Shown here in pieces: positions 26,116 to 34,097 of a stretch of 64,000 bases of DNA. Made by a program: the position numbers and the translations under genes. The stretch comes from Psychrobacillus sp. OK032 (GTDB lineage Bacteria > Bacillota > Bacilli > Bacillales_A > Planococcaceae). How positions within the stretch are numbered: position 1 is the first letter of the stretch; every line of letters begins with the position of its first letter. Where the stretch lies: positions 186,001 to 250,000 of the forward strand of contig NZ_FOGY01000002.1 of assembly GCF_900111345.1 (NCBI RefSeq), read 5' to 3'. The notes below the pieces were generated by a model that searched no databases, was not told where the DNA came from, and worked only from the letters and a program-made list of their open reading frames with translations.

Positions 26116-26394
26116 AAGACTTTTCCCCCTTTTGCGATTTTCATAATCGACCGAATAAAAATCATACTTTGAAATCTTATCAAATACTCCTAACATTCAT
26201 ATCAATTTAGTAATCCGTATAGAAAAGTTATATGAAATTATTAAAACTAGGATATATTAATTAATAGACATTATATCTAGGTGATTAATTAAATTTATAA
26301 TCAATCATATACAGTTACTTCTACAGGTCTGTGAAAGTTTCGCTATGTCTCCACTAGTAAATTTTTACAATCTTATTACCCCCAATACTCGTAA

Positions 26395-26408
26395 TGAAAG
26401 TGCTTACA
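26395..26408 (-). promoter_or_regulatory. possible CcpA cre site upstream of the second TRAP operon
   Basis: TGTAAGCACTTTCA on the minus strand matches the cre consensus except at one central base. It lies some 280 bp before the receptor start at 26,115. A nearby promoter was not recognised with confidence. Confidence 0.35.
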
Positions 26409-26436
26409 ATTCTTAAAATGAAAGTTGGTAAATAAA

Positions 26437-26817
26437 TTACTTTCTAACCTCAAAAATTCCTTTAACCTTTACTTCTCCACCTTCGTTAACAGCTTCTGCT
26501 TCACATACCCAACAGCCGTCTTTATCATCAATCACTTTACCCCTTACAGTAATTTTCTCGCCCGGTTTTGTAATCGCTTTAAATCGAACAGAAAACTTCG
26601 CAAGATCATCCACAGATACCCATTCACCGATTGCCTGGCCGATAAATCCCATAATCAACATACCGTGAGCGATTACTCCACCTAATCCTGCTTCTTCTGC
26701 AAATGGGACGACAGTGTGAAGTGGATTAAAATCTCCAGATGCTCCTGCATATCTAACAAGCTGTGTATGAGTTATTTCTTCCTTTTGTATTGGATCAAAT
26801 TGATATCCGACGTTCAT
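26437..26817 (-). CDS. MaoC-family hydratase subunit (hot-dog fold)
   Basis: This 126-residue MaoC-type protein has the hydratase-2 signature ASGDFNPLHT (catalytic Asp and His) followed by GGVIAHGMLIMGF near residues 30-60. It is an (R)-specific enoyl-CoA hydratase/dehydratase subunit. It lies 11 bp after the gene for an FAS1-type N-terminal hot-dog partner (26,829-27,245), the same two-subunit layout as mycobacterial HadAB or HtdXY. Hence the active enzyme is probably a heterodimer acting on a CoA-bound intermediate made by the CoA ligase. Confidence 0.9.
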   Translation of the reverse strand: MNVGYQFDPIQKEEITHTQLVRYAGASGDFNPLHTVVPFAEEAGLGGVIAHGMLIMGFIGQAIGEWVSVDDLAKFSVRFKAITKPGEKITVRGKVIDDKDGCWVCEAEAVNEGGEVKVKGIFEVRK

Positions 26818-26828
26818 TTTTTCCCCTC

Positions 26829-27245
26829 CTAATGTCTTTCTACAATGGTTGAACGTGATCTTAATACAAGTTGACCTGTCCCATTAAAATATTCCTTCTT
26901 AAGAATGATAAAATTCATTGTAGACTTTGTGTAAGCATCTTCTACTATTGAATGAACTGTAATGGTATCACCAGGTTTGATCTTTCCAATATACTCGTAT
27001 TCCTGTTCACCGTGCAAAACCTTCTGCTTGTCTAGTCCTAGTGAATACCAGGCTAAGTAGCCTCCACCCCAGTATTCGATAACAGTAGGGAAAGTTGGTA
27101 AAATCTTCTCTCCATTTACATATTCCTCTCTTAGATCCCCAATAGCTTCGGCGTACTCTCTGATTTTTCCTGTTTCTACTCTAAAGGTAAATGTATCTAA
27201 TTCTTTTCCAATCAATTCTTGTAACGATTTATTCAACTGCTTCAC
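26829..27245 (-). CDS. MaoC_dehydrat_N / FAS1-type dehydratase subunit
   Basis: This 138-residue protein has an N-terminal MaoC dehydratase-type hot-dog domain: KELDTFTFRVETGKIREYAEAIGD near the start and the block HGEQEYEYIGKIKPGDTITVHS near 80-100. The catalytic Asp-His signature is absent, as is normal for the structural half of a two-subunit hydratase. The companion catalytic gene follows after 11 bp. Both genes are behind promoter copy C at 27,442-27,489 and a short leader made of a ruined CoA-ligase gene. Confidence 0.88.
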   Translation of the reverse strand: MKQLNKSLQELIGKELDTFTFRVETGKIREYAEAIGDLREEYVNGEKILPTFPTVIEYWGGGYLAWYSLGLDKQKVLHGEQEYEYIGKIKPGDTITVHSIVEDAYTKSTMNFIILKKEYFNGTGQLVLRSRSTIVERH

Positions 27246-27282
27246 TCCTCATTTAAAATGATAGATATTCGCATTCTATTTT

Positions 27283-27415
27283 TTAGAAAAGCTTTTCTTT
27301 GTTTTCACATCTTTTCTTTTAACCAGTTCATATATTGCTGCATTAATGTTTTCTCAATGTATAGTTGAGAAGGATTCCAAATTACTTCGCCTTCTATTTC
27401 TGATTTCACAAACAT
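27283..27415 (-). pseudogene. acetoacetyl-CoA synthetase gene reduced to its two ends
   Basis: From an ATG at 27,415, behind AAAGGAAAG, 36 codons read VIWNPSQLYIEKT...YMNWLKEKM and match the N-terminus of the ligase at 7,863-9,860. A stop follows at 27,305-27,307. The next bases to 27,283 match the last codons of that ligase (ending KIF and stop). About 620 codons were therefore lost in one internal deletion. It now forms the leader between promoter copy C and the hydratase genes. Confidence 0.8.
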
Positions 27416-27441
27416 CTTTCCTTTCTTGTTTAAATTAAAAA

Positions 27442-27489
27442 GGAACACTGTACTGTTTTAATAATAAGTATTATATGAATATATGTCAA
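27442..27489 (-). promoter_or_regulatory. promoter with AGAAC-N3-GTTCT-type operator (copy C)
   Basis: TTGACA (27,484-27,489), 17 bases, TATTAT (27,461-27,466), then six bases and GGAAC-ACT-GTACT (27,442-27,454). It is a near-perfect sigma-A promoter reading left into the ligase stub and the two MaoC subunit genes. The palindrome has two changed bases relative to copies A, B and D. Confidence 0.7.
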
Positions 27490-27605
27490 TTCAAAATTTT
27501 CTAAATAATAAAAATATTAAATTGATTATTTTGATTTTTGACCGCAATATTTATAAAGTTAAAAATAACTCTACCCAATAATAGTTATTATCCTCAACAC
27601 AAATA

Positions 27606-27640
27606 GAGCGAAACTCACCAACATTTAGACGTTTTTTTAG
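27606..27640 (-). pseudogene. stub of a DctQ C-terminus
   Basis: Leftward translation LKKRLNVGEFRS matches YKKIRLSVGESLSSL at the end of DctQ 3,565-4,113. It follows the SDR remnant in the same order as in the intact SDR-dctQ operon. Confidence 0.5.
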
Positions 27641-27654
27641 AAACAAAAACGAAA

Positions 27655-28165
27655 CAGAGCTGCTTTTCTAATATAACCCACACGTGCAAAACTTCCCAAT
27701 GGATATCGGTTAAAATATATTCGGTCTCGTAAAAAACTGCATCATTGGAGTCTCTGTAAGCCCTGGTCAAATCGCATTCACTCGAATCTTGTGCTATGAC
27801 AAATAAACTGCTAGGGAACGAAATCGGTTAACTTTTCAGGAATGGGACGAGCAGGAGCAAACCTATTAGCAAAAAAATGATGCTAAGGTTAGTAAAAAAT
27901 CGTCTTTTTAGATTAAGTCCCATGGCAAAGTCAAAGTCTCTTTACATTACATTTACTACATCACCAGCATCAGGCATTCCAACATATGGTTCAACAAAAT
28001 GTCTATCTTACAATATTGCTGATTTATTCTGTCAATAACTTGTTTTAGGGCATCTAAATCTAATAAATCTGTTTTGTAAAATTGTGCTTCCTCACCATTT
28101 TGTTTTATTTTTCAACCACTATTTCTCCTCGTTCTTGGTTAATATCTAAAATAACAACTTTAGCA
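27655..28165 (-). pseudogene. scrambled third copy of the NHVG-type SDR
   Basis: Leftward pieces match the SDR at 4,266-5,033: VVILDINQERGE, DLLDLDALKQVI, KIDIL, FAMGLNLK, PGLTETPMM. Frameshifts, stops and gaps are frequent. The cofactor-binding piece SGMGRAGANL is present at 27,836-27,893 but on the plus strand, that is, inverted. The gene was thus broken by an inversion as well as by deletions. It lies behind promoter copy D. Confidence 0.8.
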
Positions 28166-28175
28166 ACAGCTAGAT

Positions 28176-28189
28176 AGAAAGCGCTTTCA
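28176..28189 (-). promoter_or_regulatory. cre-like site upstream of the ruined SDR
   Basis: AGAAAGCGCTTTCA differs from an ideal cre site only in its first base. It occupies the place of the cre site at 5,119-5,132 in the intact operon, which supports both the site and the duplication. Confidence 0.5.
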
Positions 28190-28273
28190 ATCGTGTGTTA
28201 CAGAAAATAAAAATCTCTTTTTTGTGAGCTTCTTATTTTTTTATTGTCATCTCATTTTATAATTCAATAAAAA

Positions 28274-28315
28274 AGAACACTGTTCTATTTTAATTAATGT
28301 ATGAAACTAGATCAA
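28274..28315 (-). promoter_or_regulatory. promoter with AGAAC-N3-GTTCT operator (copy D)
   Basis: TTGATC (28,310-28,315), 17 bases, TAAAAT (28,287-28,292), directly followed by the perfect palindrome AGAAC-ACT-GTTCT (28,274-28,286). It reads left into the scrambled SDR. The stretch from here to 28,160 resembles 5,110-5,260 in front of the intact SDR. Confidence 0.65.
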
Positions 28316-28334
28316 CAATAATTCTCTGTAAATA

Positions 28335-28498
28335 TTAATTTTTCAGATATTCAGCTAAGTCCCACCAAGTAGGTAAAAATAGAATTACAATAAATAGGAT
28401 AATAAGGTCAGCTATTATAACCTGGTAACCCCTTTGAATGCCTCTGCTGTACTGACCCCTGCTACTCTCGAAGCTATAAAGACATATTGCTACAGGAG
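28335..28498 (-). pseudogene. C-terminal remnant of a DctM permease
   Basis: Leftward translation gives PPVAI, then FESSRG, IIADLIILFIVILFLPTWWDLAEYLKN and a stop. It follows the pattern of the DctM end at 23,113 (PPVGLNVFVASGAAK...VVAELIILLILILLPSIATWL). The rest of the gene is gone. At its upstream side the sequence switches to what looks like an insertion-sequence end. Confidence 0.65.
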
Positions 28499-28588
28499 GC
28501 CACTGAAAAACTTACGTTTATAATTTGAAATCGTATTTAAATTCAAAATGCGACATTTCGTTCAATTTTGAACGAAATGTCGCATTTT
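28496..28588. mobile_element. probable insertion-sequence end with a 44-bp perfect palindrome
   Basis: GGCCACTGAAAAAC at about 28,499 resembles terminal repeats I associate with IS1182-type elements. It abuts the truncated DctM. Bases 28,545-28,588 form a perfect inverted repeat with 21-bp arms and a two-base loop, ending in T on the plus strand and flanked by A. It can act as a strong terminator, possibly in both directions. No transposase gene or second end was found, so this is a solo relic at best. The family assignment is from memory. Confidence 0.4.
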
Positions 28589-28806
28589 TTCTTTAGTAAT
28601 TTTCACTATGATTCCTCTATAAAATCGAGGGAAAGCTCTCCAGTTTTTGTCTACATTGGATTGAATTAGATATCTTCAATATGCCTATATAGAACCGGTG
28701 TAGACGCCTTTAAGTGGTAGCCGAAGCGTGTATGATAGGGTTACTTGTTCTAGTCTAGAATGGTGAACTTTTCTATGACCTCCCTTGTTGGAAGCTGCTT
28801 TCTATT

Positions 28807-29925
28807 TTAAATTAGTTGAAATGGTTCTGTAGAAAGCTTGGATGGAATGAATGTACATGCTAGTTTCTTTTCGATACATGCTGTATTCATATAATCTGCG
28901 ACACCTGTTTTCATAATAGACTCTACATGATGACCTGGATCAATTACCGCCAAATCTATTGCTTCGGCATCTTGCGCCACATGAAAGTACATGTCTCCTG
29001 TAATAAATACATCTGCTCCTGCTCGTTTCGCTGTTTGGATGTATTTATTGCCATCCCCACCAAGTACTGCAACCTTTTGAACAGGTTTATCCAACTCTCC
29101 AACTACGCGTACAAACGGAACTTGTAATTGTTCTTTCACAGTTTGTGCATATTCGGAAAGCGTAACTGGATTTGCCAATGTCCCAATTCTTCCAAGCCCC
29201 TTTTCATTCACTTCTACGTCCATAAGTAGAAGGTCATAGGCAGGCTCTTCATAAGGATGCGACGTAAGCAAAGCTTTTAGTACACGATTTTTAATAGATA
29301 TAGGAAACACTACTTCTACTTTATCTTCCGCCACAACAGTTAGCACATTTGCATTACCAATATAAGGATCTGCACATGCTGACGGCTTAAAACGTCCTTC
29401 ACCTTGTGAAGTAAAGCTGCAATTAGTGTAATCGCCAATTTGACCAGCTCCCGCGTTTGCTAAAGCTGTTCTCACTTGTTCTGTCGATTCTTTAGGCGTA
29501 AATACCGCTAGCTTCATCAACTTTTCAGCAGTTGTTTGCTCCAATATTTCTACATTTTCTAACTTCAATGCATTTGCTAATAAATCGTTGACTCCGCCAG
29601 TTGCTATATCGAGATTCGTATGTGCAGCATATACCGCAATATTATGCTTAATTAATTGTTCTACAAGTTTTCCTTGTGGTAAATCGGTCCTCATATTTTT
29701 CAACCCACGAAATATTGGAGGATGATGCGCAATTATTAACTCACAGCCTAGTTCTAAGGCTTCTTGTACAACTTTTTGGTTTACATCCAGTGTAACAAGT
29801 ACTTTAGAAACCGGCTTATTTAGTGTACCTACTTGAAGTCCAATCGAATCACCTTCGACGGCTAGTGATTTGGGTGCCCATTGTTCAAAAAGAGAGATGA
29901 TCTGTTGACCATTTGGTTGTTTCAT
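28807..29925 (-). CDS. Nif3-like dinuclear metal centre protein (YqfO family)
   Basis: A 372-residue protein of the Nif3/YqfO family with a dinuclear metal site: IAHHPPIF near residue 65, AAHTNLD near 100 and, at the C-terminus, DPGHHVESIMK. The middle (about 125-230) is the extra CutA/PII-like domain found in the long Bacillales form. Such proteins may be GTP cyclohydrolase I type 2-like, but the physiological reaction is not established. It starts three bases after the trmK stop, in the conserved order sigA-cccA-trmK-yqfO. Confidence 0.93.
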   Translation of the reverse strand: MKQPNGQQIISLFEQWAPKSLAVEGDSIGLQVGTLNKPVSKVLVTLDVNQKVVQEALELGCELIIAHHPPIFRGLKNMRTDLPQGKLVEQLIKHNIAVYAAHTNLDIATGGVNDLLANALKLENVEILEQTTAEKLMKLAVFTPKESTEQVRTALANAGAGQIGDYTNCSFTSQGEGRFKPSACADPYIGNANVLTVVAEDKVEVVFPISIKNRVLKALLTSHPYEEPAYDLLLMDVEVNEKGLGRIGTLANPVTLSEYAQTVKEQLQVPFVRVVGELDKPVQKVAVLGGDGNKYIQTAKRAGADVFITGDMYFHVAQDAEAIDLAVIDPGHHVESIMKTGVADYMNTACIEKKLACTFIPSKLSTEPFQLI

Positions 29926-29928
29926 TTT

Positions 29929-30621
29929 CTATAACGACTCCTTCACTAAAGCGATTTTTCTTTCAAGCTCTTCTTTCTTTTGTTGTACATCTTTGGACTC
30001 CACAGTTTTATTTAGTTGGTCCATGATTCGTTGCCATTCACTTAGTTCATTAGACCATTTTTTTTGAAAAACAGATGACTTTTCTTTCATCAAAAAAGGA
30101 CCAACTAGTAATTCTGCCTCGGTTAGTTCCATTAGACCTTTTTGAAGGACAACAACTTCATAAATTTTATCATGCTCTTCTAGTATTGTTTCGTTTACGA
30201 TTTTCCAATTTTCTTTCATTGCCCATTCACGAATTGCTTTTGCGTGAATATTTGGCTGTAAAATTAATGTTTCAATCGTATCGAGTTTATCTTTTCCAGC
30301 TTCTAAAATGGAGGCAATAAGGGGACCACCCATACCGGCTATTGTAATTGTTTGGACATTATCCGTCTTTTCAATTACTTCTAAACCATTTCCAAAACGC
30401 ACATCTATTTGCTTTTCTAGCCCTTCGCTTCTCACTTGCTTTAGCGCAGATTCAAATGGTCCTTTCACTACTTCACCTGCAATTCCTTGTGTAATAATAC
30501 CTGTATGCACTAAATAACAAGGCAAATAAGCATGATCACTTCCGATATCCGCCAAAATAGTATTTTTTTCTACAAAGGAAGCGACTGTTTTAAGTCTTTC
30601 CGATAAATTTTTTGCATTCAT
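29929..30621 (-). CDS. trmK: tRNA (adenine(22)-N1)-methyltransferase
   Basis: This 230-residue class I SAM-dependent methyltransferase forms m1A22 in tRNA. The SAM-binding motif ADIGSDHAYLPCYLV lies near residue 22 and the catalytic-type motif IAGMGGPLI near 85. I chose the ATG at 30,621 after GAGGTG; the nine extra codons upstream have no ribosome site. It is followed almost without gap by the Nif3-like gene, the same pairing as in Bacillus subtilis. Confidence 0.94.
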   Translation of the reverse strand: MNAKNLSERLKTVASFVEKNTILADIGSDHAYLPCYLVHTGIITQGIAGEVVKGPFESALKQVRSEGLEKQIDVRFGNGLEVIEKTDNVQTITIAGMGGPLIASILEAGKDKLDTIETLILQPNIHAKAIREWAMKENWKIVNETILEEHDKIYEVVVLQKGLMELTEAELLVGPFLMKEKSSVFQKKWSNELSEWQRIMDQLNKTVESKDVQQKKEELERKIALVKESL

Positions 30622-30661
30622 ATTGTAAACACCTCTTCTACATCTCATTATAACAAAAAGT

Positions 30662-30700
30662 AAAAAAGACCTCGATTCATTTATAGAATCGAAGGTCTTG
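30662..30700 (-). terminator. rho-independent terminator after cccA
   Basis: AAGACCTTCGATTC and GAATCGAGGTCTT pair on the minus strand around a short loop and are followed by T6. Confidence 0.8.
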
Positions 30701-30712
30701 TTGAAAATGATA

Positions 30713-31090
30713 CTATTCTAAAGATTTAACCCAAGCAGCCATAGCATCAATATTTTCAGCTGGTACTAAACCACCTGGCATTGCACCTTTACCATTAGCT
30801 AAAACGTCTTTGATTTCATCTTCTGAAAGAGCAGTCCCTACTAATGCTGGGAATGAGCCTTGTCCTTCATATGTGTTACCGTGACATGAAATACATTTAC
30901 CTTGTGCAAATGCTTCAGGATCAAACGAACCTGCCGTTGCTTCACCTTCAGCTGCACCGCCTTCAGCAGCTTCTTCAGTTGCAGCAATTTCTTCTTTATT
31001 GCTTACGCCTTCCATGGATAAGAAGAAAATTAAACCAATTCCAAATGCCATAATTAATATAAATGGAATAATTGGATTCTTTTTCATCAT
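30713..31090 (-). CDS. cccA: membrane-anchored cytochrome c-550
   Basis: A 125-residue small c-type cytochrome. An uncleaved N-terminal anchor helix (IPFILIMAFGIGLIFFL) is followed by an acidic, alanine-rich linker, the haem motif CISCH near residue 63 and an axial Met in GAMPGG near 103. It carries electrons on the outer membrane face toward the terminal oxidase. The position next to trmK matches cccA of Bacillus subtilis, where it lies directly beside sigA; here about 8.6 kb separates them. A GAGGGAGGG ribosome site precedes ATGATG. Confidence 0.93.
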   Translation of the reverse strand: MMKKNPIIPFILIMAFGIGLIFFLSMEGVSNKEEIAATEEAAEGGAAEGEATAGSFDPEAFAQGKCISCHGNTYEGQGSFPALVGTALSEDEIKDVLANGKGAMPGGLVPAENIDAMAAWVKSLE

Positions 31091-31222
31091 TTACCCTCCC
31101 TCTTGTTATGTACTTTTCTAAATAGAATTAGTCAACACTAATATTGTACTGCATTCTAACGGAAACGAAAAGTCCTAAGGAGGAAGTTTTATTTCTTTGT
31201 GACAATTTAGACATAATTTGGA

Positions 31223-32371
31223 CTAGCAACCAATATGTCTTGCAATTACCATACGTTGCACTTCAGAAGTACCTTCTCCAATTTCAAGAAGTTTCGCATC
31301 TCTCATGAAACGTTCTACTTCATATTCCTTCATGTAGCCATAACCGCCATGAATTTGAATTGCTTGATCTGCCACTTCCATCGCAATTTCTGATGCATAC
31401 AGTTTGCACATAGAAGCTTCTTTTCCAAATGCTCGTCCTTGGTCTTTCAGCCATGCCGCTTTATACACCATCGTTCGAGCTAATTCGATTTTCATCGCCA
31501 TATCTGCTAACTTAAATTGTGTTACTTGAAATTCAGAAAGCGTTTTTCCAAATTGTTTACGTTCTTTTGAATAGCGTAATGCGCGGTCAAATGCAGCTTG
31601 CGCAATTCCAACTGCCATTGCTCCTATACCAATTCGCCCACCATCAAGTGTCACTAAAAATTGTCTAAACCCATTCCCACGTTTCCCAAGCAAGTTTTCT
31701 TGTGGTACTCGAACATTTTCAATTACTAATTCCGTCGTATTAGAAGCATTTAGACCCATTTTCTCGTAATTGTCGATGACTTTAAACCCTTCCGCATCAG
31801 TTGGTACAATAATCGCTGATATTTCTTTTTTCCCATCCTTTACATCCGTTATAGCCGTTAAAGCTAGATGTTTCGCATAGCTAGCATTTGTAATAAATGA
31901 CTTATTACCATTAATAACAAAGTCGCTACCATCTTCTTTTGCAGTGGTTTGGGTTCCTCCTGCATCCGATCCAGCGTTAGGTTCTGTTAGCCCGAATGCT
32001 CCGAATGATTCTCCCGTACAAATTGGTACTAAATATTTTTGTTTCTGTTCTTCTGTTCCAAACAAGTTTAGAGGAGCTCCACCAAGTGAAATATGCGCAG
32101 AGTAAGTAATGCCAGTTGAAGCACATGCTCGACTCAGTTCCTCTGTTACAATAGCAAAACTTATAGTATCTGATCCTGCTCCGCCATACTCTTCTGCAAA
32201 CGGTAAGCCCATCATCCCCATGTCGGCTAGCTGTTTAAAGATTTCTTTTGGAAACTCTTTTGTCTTGTCTCGCTCAATTGCACCTGGTGCGACTACTTCA
32301 TTCGCAAATTCATGAATCGTCTTGCGAATCATTGCTTGTTCTTGTGTCAAATCAAAGTTCATTTCTGCCAT
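31223..32371 (-). CDS. acyl-CoA dehydrogenase (short/medium chain)
   Basis: The 382-residue FAD enzyme introduces the trans-2 double bond into acyl-CoA. Family signatures include FGLTEPNAGSDAGG near 125-138 and the C-terminal GYGYMKEYEVERFMRDAK followed by IGEGTSEVQRMVIARH, where the Glu of EGTSE is the expected catalytic base. It sits alone between cccA and the hexuronate operon. It resembles MmgC/AcdA-type short-chain enzymes, but chain length preference cannot be read from the sequence. Confidence 0.93.
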   Translation of the reverse strand: MAEMNFDLTQEQAMIRKTIHEFANEVVAPGAIERDKTKEFPKEIFKQLADMGMMGLPFAEEYGGAGSDTISFAIVTEELSRACASTGITYSAHISLGGAPLNLFGTEEQKQKYLVPICTGESFGAFGLTEPNAGSDAGGTQTTAKEDGSDFVINGNKSFITNASYAKHLALTAITDVKDGKKEISAIIVPTDAEGFKVIDNYEKMGLNASNTTELVIENVRVPQENLLGKRGNGFRQFLVTLDGGRIGIGAMAVGIAQAAFDRALRYSKERKQFGKTLSEFQVTQFKLADMAMKIELARTMVYKAAWLKDQGRAFGKEASMCKLYASEIAMEVADQAIQIHGGYGYMKEYEVERFMRDAKLLEIGEGTSEVQRMVIARHIGC

Positions 32372-32626
32372 CCCCTTTGTAAATATTAAACCCTTACTAT
32401 TTCATTATACTGAAAATAAAAACTTTTTGGAGTTTAATATAAAAAAAGAATATATATTTAATAATCTCTTTTCAAACAGCGAGATTCGCTATTTGAAAAT
32501 CAAAACCTCATTTGCTTTAAACAGCATTGGCGCTATATCCAAACTAATAATTAATTTTTGCTAGATGCTGGGGATACTTTCTTAATTTTTTTTAAGGAAG
32601 GGAGGACAAAATGATCGCACAATAAT
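32372..32626. other. intergenic region without a recognised gene
   Basis: It should contain the promoter of the acyl-CoA dehydrogenase. I see no structured RNA. A GGGAGG ribosome-like site before a four-codon frame near 32,600 is not treated as a gene. Confidence 0.35.
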
Positions 32627-32676
32627 CAAAAAAGCTGTCTTAAAATCCAGATTCACGGACTTAAAGACAGCTTTTA
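32627..32676 (-). terminator. rho-independent terminator of the hexuronate operon
   Basis: On the minus strand AGCTGTCTTtaAGTCC and GGATtttAAGACAGCT pair and are followed by T6, a few bases after the gntP stop. Confidence 0.85.
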
Positions 32677-32681
32677 TTTCA

Positions 32682-34019
32682 TTAGATAAATAAACTAAGG
32701 ATTAATACAACTCCAAGACCAACAATTGATGTCGTGAATAATAGAAGGCCCCAAGTTTTAAACGTATCTTTAATAGATAAATTAAAATACTCTTTGAACA
32801 GCCAGAACGAAGCATCATTTACATGGGTAATCGTATTACTTCCTGCAGCTGTAGCTAATACCATTAATACAGGGTTCACATCAAATGTATGAATGAGAGG
32901 TCCAACGATTCCAGCTGCGGTAATTGCCGAAACAACGCCTGTCCCTGTTGCGATACGTATCATTGCAGTGATCACCCAAGCCATAATTAATGGGGATACA
33001 CTCGTATTCTCCATCATTCCTGCAATGAAATCTCCAATTCCTGTATCTAAAATAATTTGTTTAAACGCGCCACCTGCACCAACGATAAAAACAATCATCG
33101 CTATGCCTTCGATTGCACCAGAAAATGACGACATTATTTCTGGCATCGTACGACCTCTACGTAATCCAAATACATAAATAGCGATTAATACGGCTAAGAT
33201 CATACTAATTTCTGCACTACCAAAGAAGTTAATTATTTGAGAGAACTTTGATGTCTCATCAATAAAAAGATTTAATACGGTAGCACTTGTAATAATGATT
33301 GCAGGTAATAGTGGAACTACTAAACTAATTCCAAAACTAGGCATTTCATCATCAGCAAACTCTTTCGATTTTTTTAATAGTGGTGGTACAGGACGATCTA
33401 AATTACGTAACAATCTAGGTAAAATAATTCCCGCTGCAATTACTGACGGGATGACCACAACCAAGCCCAATATATAAACCATACCCATATCCGCACCATA
33501 AGCCTCTACAAGTGCAGTTGGCCCAGGTTGTGGTGGGAAAATACTATGCGCCATTGTAGCGGCTGCAACCATCGTAATTCCTAAACGCAAATATGGAATT
33601 TTAGCTTCAATTGCAATACTAATCACAAGTGGAGCAAGAATGATAAAAGCTACTTCATAAAATACTGAAACACCGAAAATAGAACCAACAATTAAGATAG
33701 CCCATTCAACGTTTTTCACTCCGAATTTGTTCAATAATGTTGAAGCTACACGTTGAGCAGCTCCAGAATCGACCATTAATTTACCGAGGACAGCACCCAT
33801 TCCGATTATAATGGCTAAACTTCCGAGCGTGCCACCAAAACCTGTTTTGATAGATACGATAACTGCATCTAAAGTTAAACCGTTCAATATACCAACGAGT
33901 ATTGCAACAATTAAAAGAGCAAGTACACTATTTAGCTTTACAACTATATTCAAATATAATAATAATGCTACCCCTAGAAATACCCAAATTAATGGCAAGT
34001 ATTCTAAAATCCAATCCAT
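32682..34019 (-). CDS. GntP-family gluconate/hexuronate permease
   Basis: A 445-residue membrane protein with about 12-14 hydrophobic segments, a proton symporter of the GntP family. Typical blocks are GFGGTLGSLAIIIGMGAVLGKLM near 65-90 and the late NTITHVNDASFWLFKEYF. I chose the ATG at 34,019, eight bases after GGGAGG, over the upstream frame start. It is the last gene of the kdgK-eda-uxuA-uxuB-lacI operon, so the likely substrate is gluconate, a hexuronate or 2-keto-3-deoxygluconate. The GntP family includes all of these. Confidence 0.9.
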   Translation of the reverse strand: MDWILEYLPLIWVFLGVALLLYLNIVVKLNSVLALLIVAILVGILNGLTLDAVIVSIKTGFGGTLGSLAIIIGMGAVLGKLMVDSGAAQRVASTLLNKFGVKNVEWAILIVGSIFGVSVFYEVAFIILAPLVISIAIEAKIPYLRLGITMVAAATMAHSIFPPQPGPTALVEAYGADMGMVYILGLVVVIPSVIAAGIILPRLLRNLDRPVPPLLKKSKEFADDEMPSFGISLVVPLLPAIIITSATVLNLFIDETSKFSQIINFFGSAEISMILAVLIAIYVFGLRRGRTMPEIMSSFSGAIEGIAMIVFIVGAGGAFKQIILDTGIGDFIAGMMENTSVSPLIMAWVITAMIRIATGTGVVSAITAAGIVGPLIHTFDVNPVLMVLATAAGSNTITHVNDASFWLFKEYFNLSIKDTFKTWGLLLFTTSIVGLGVVLILSLFI

Positions 34020-34097
34020 ATTCATTTCCTCCCAAATCCAACCTTTTTTATTGTAATATTTCAATTTTCTTTAACACAGCATATTCGTACAAATATT

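Noticed and set aside
32595-32625. Ribosome-like GGGAGG followed by a four-codon frame
   Set aside because: Far too short, no similarity, and it lies just outside a terminator.
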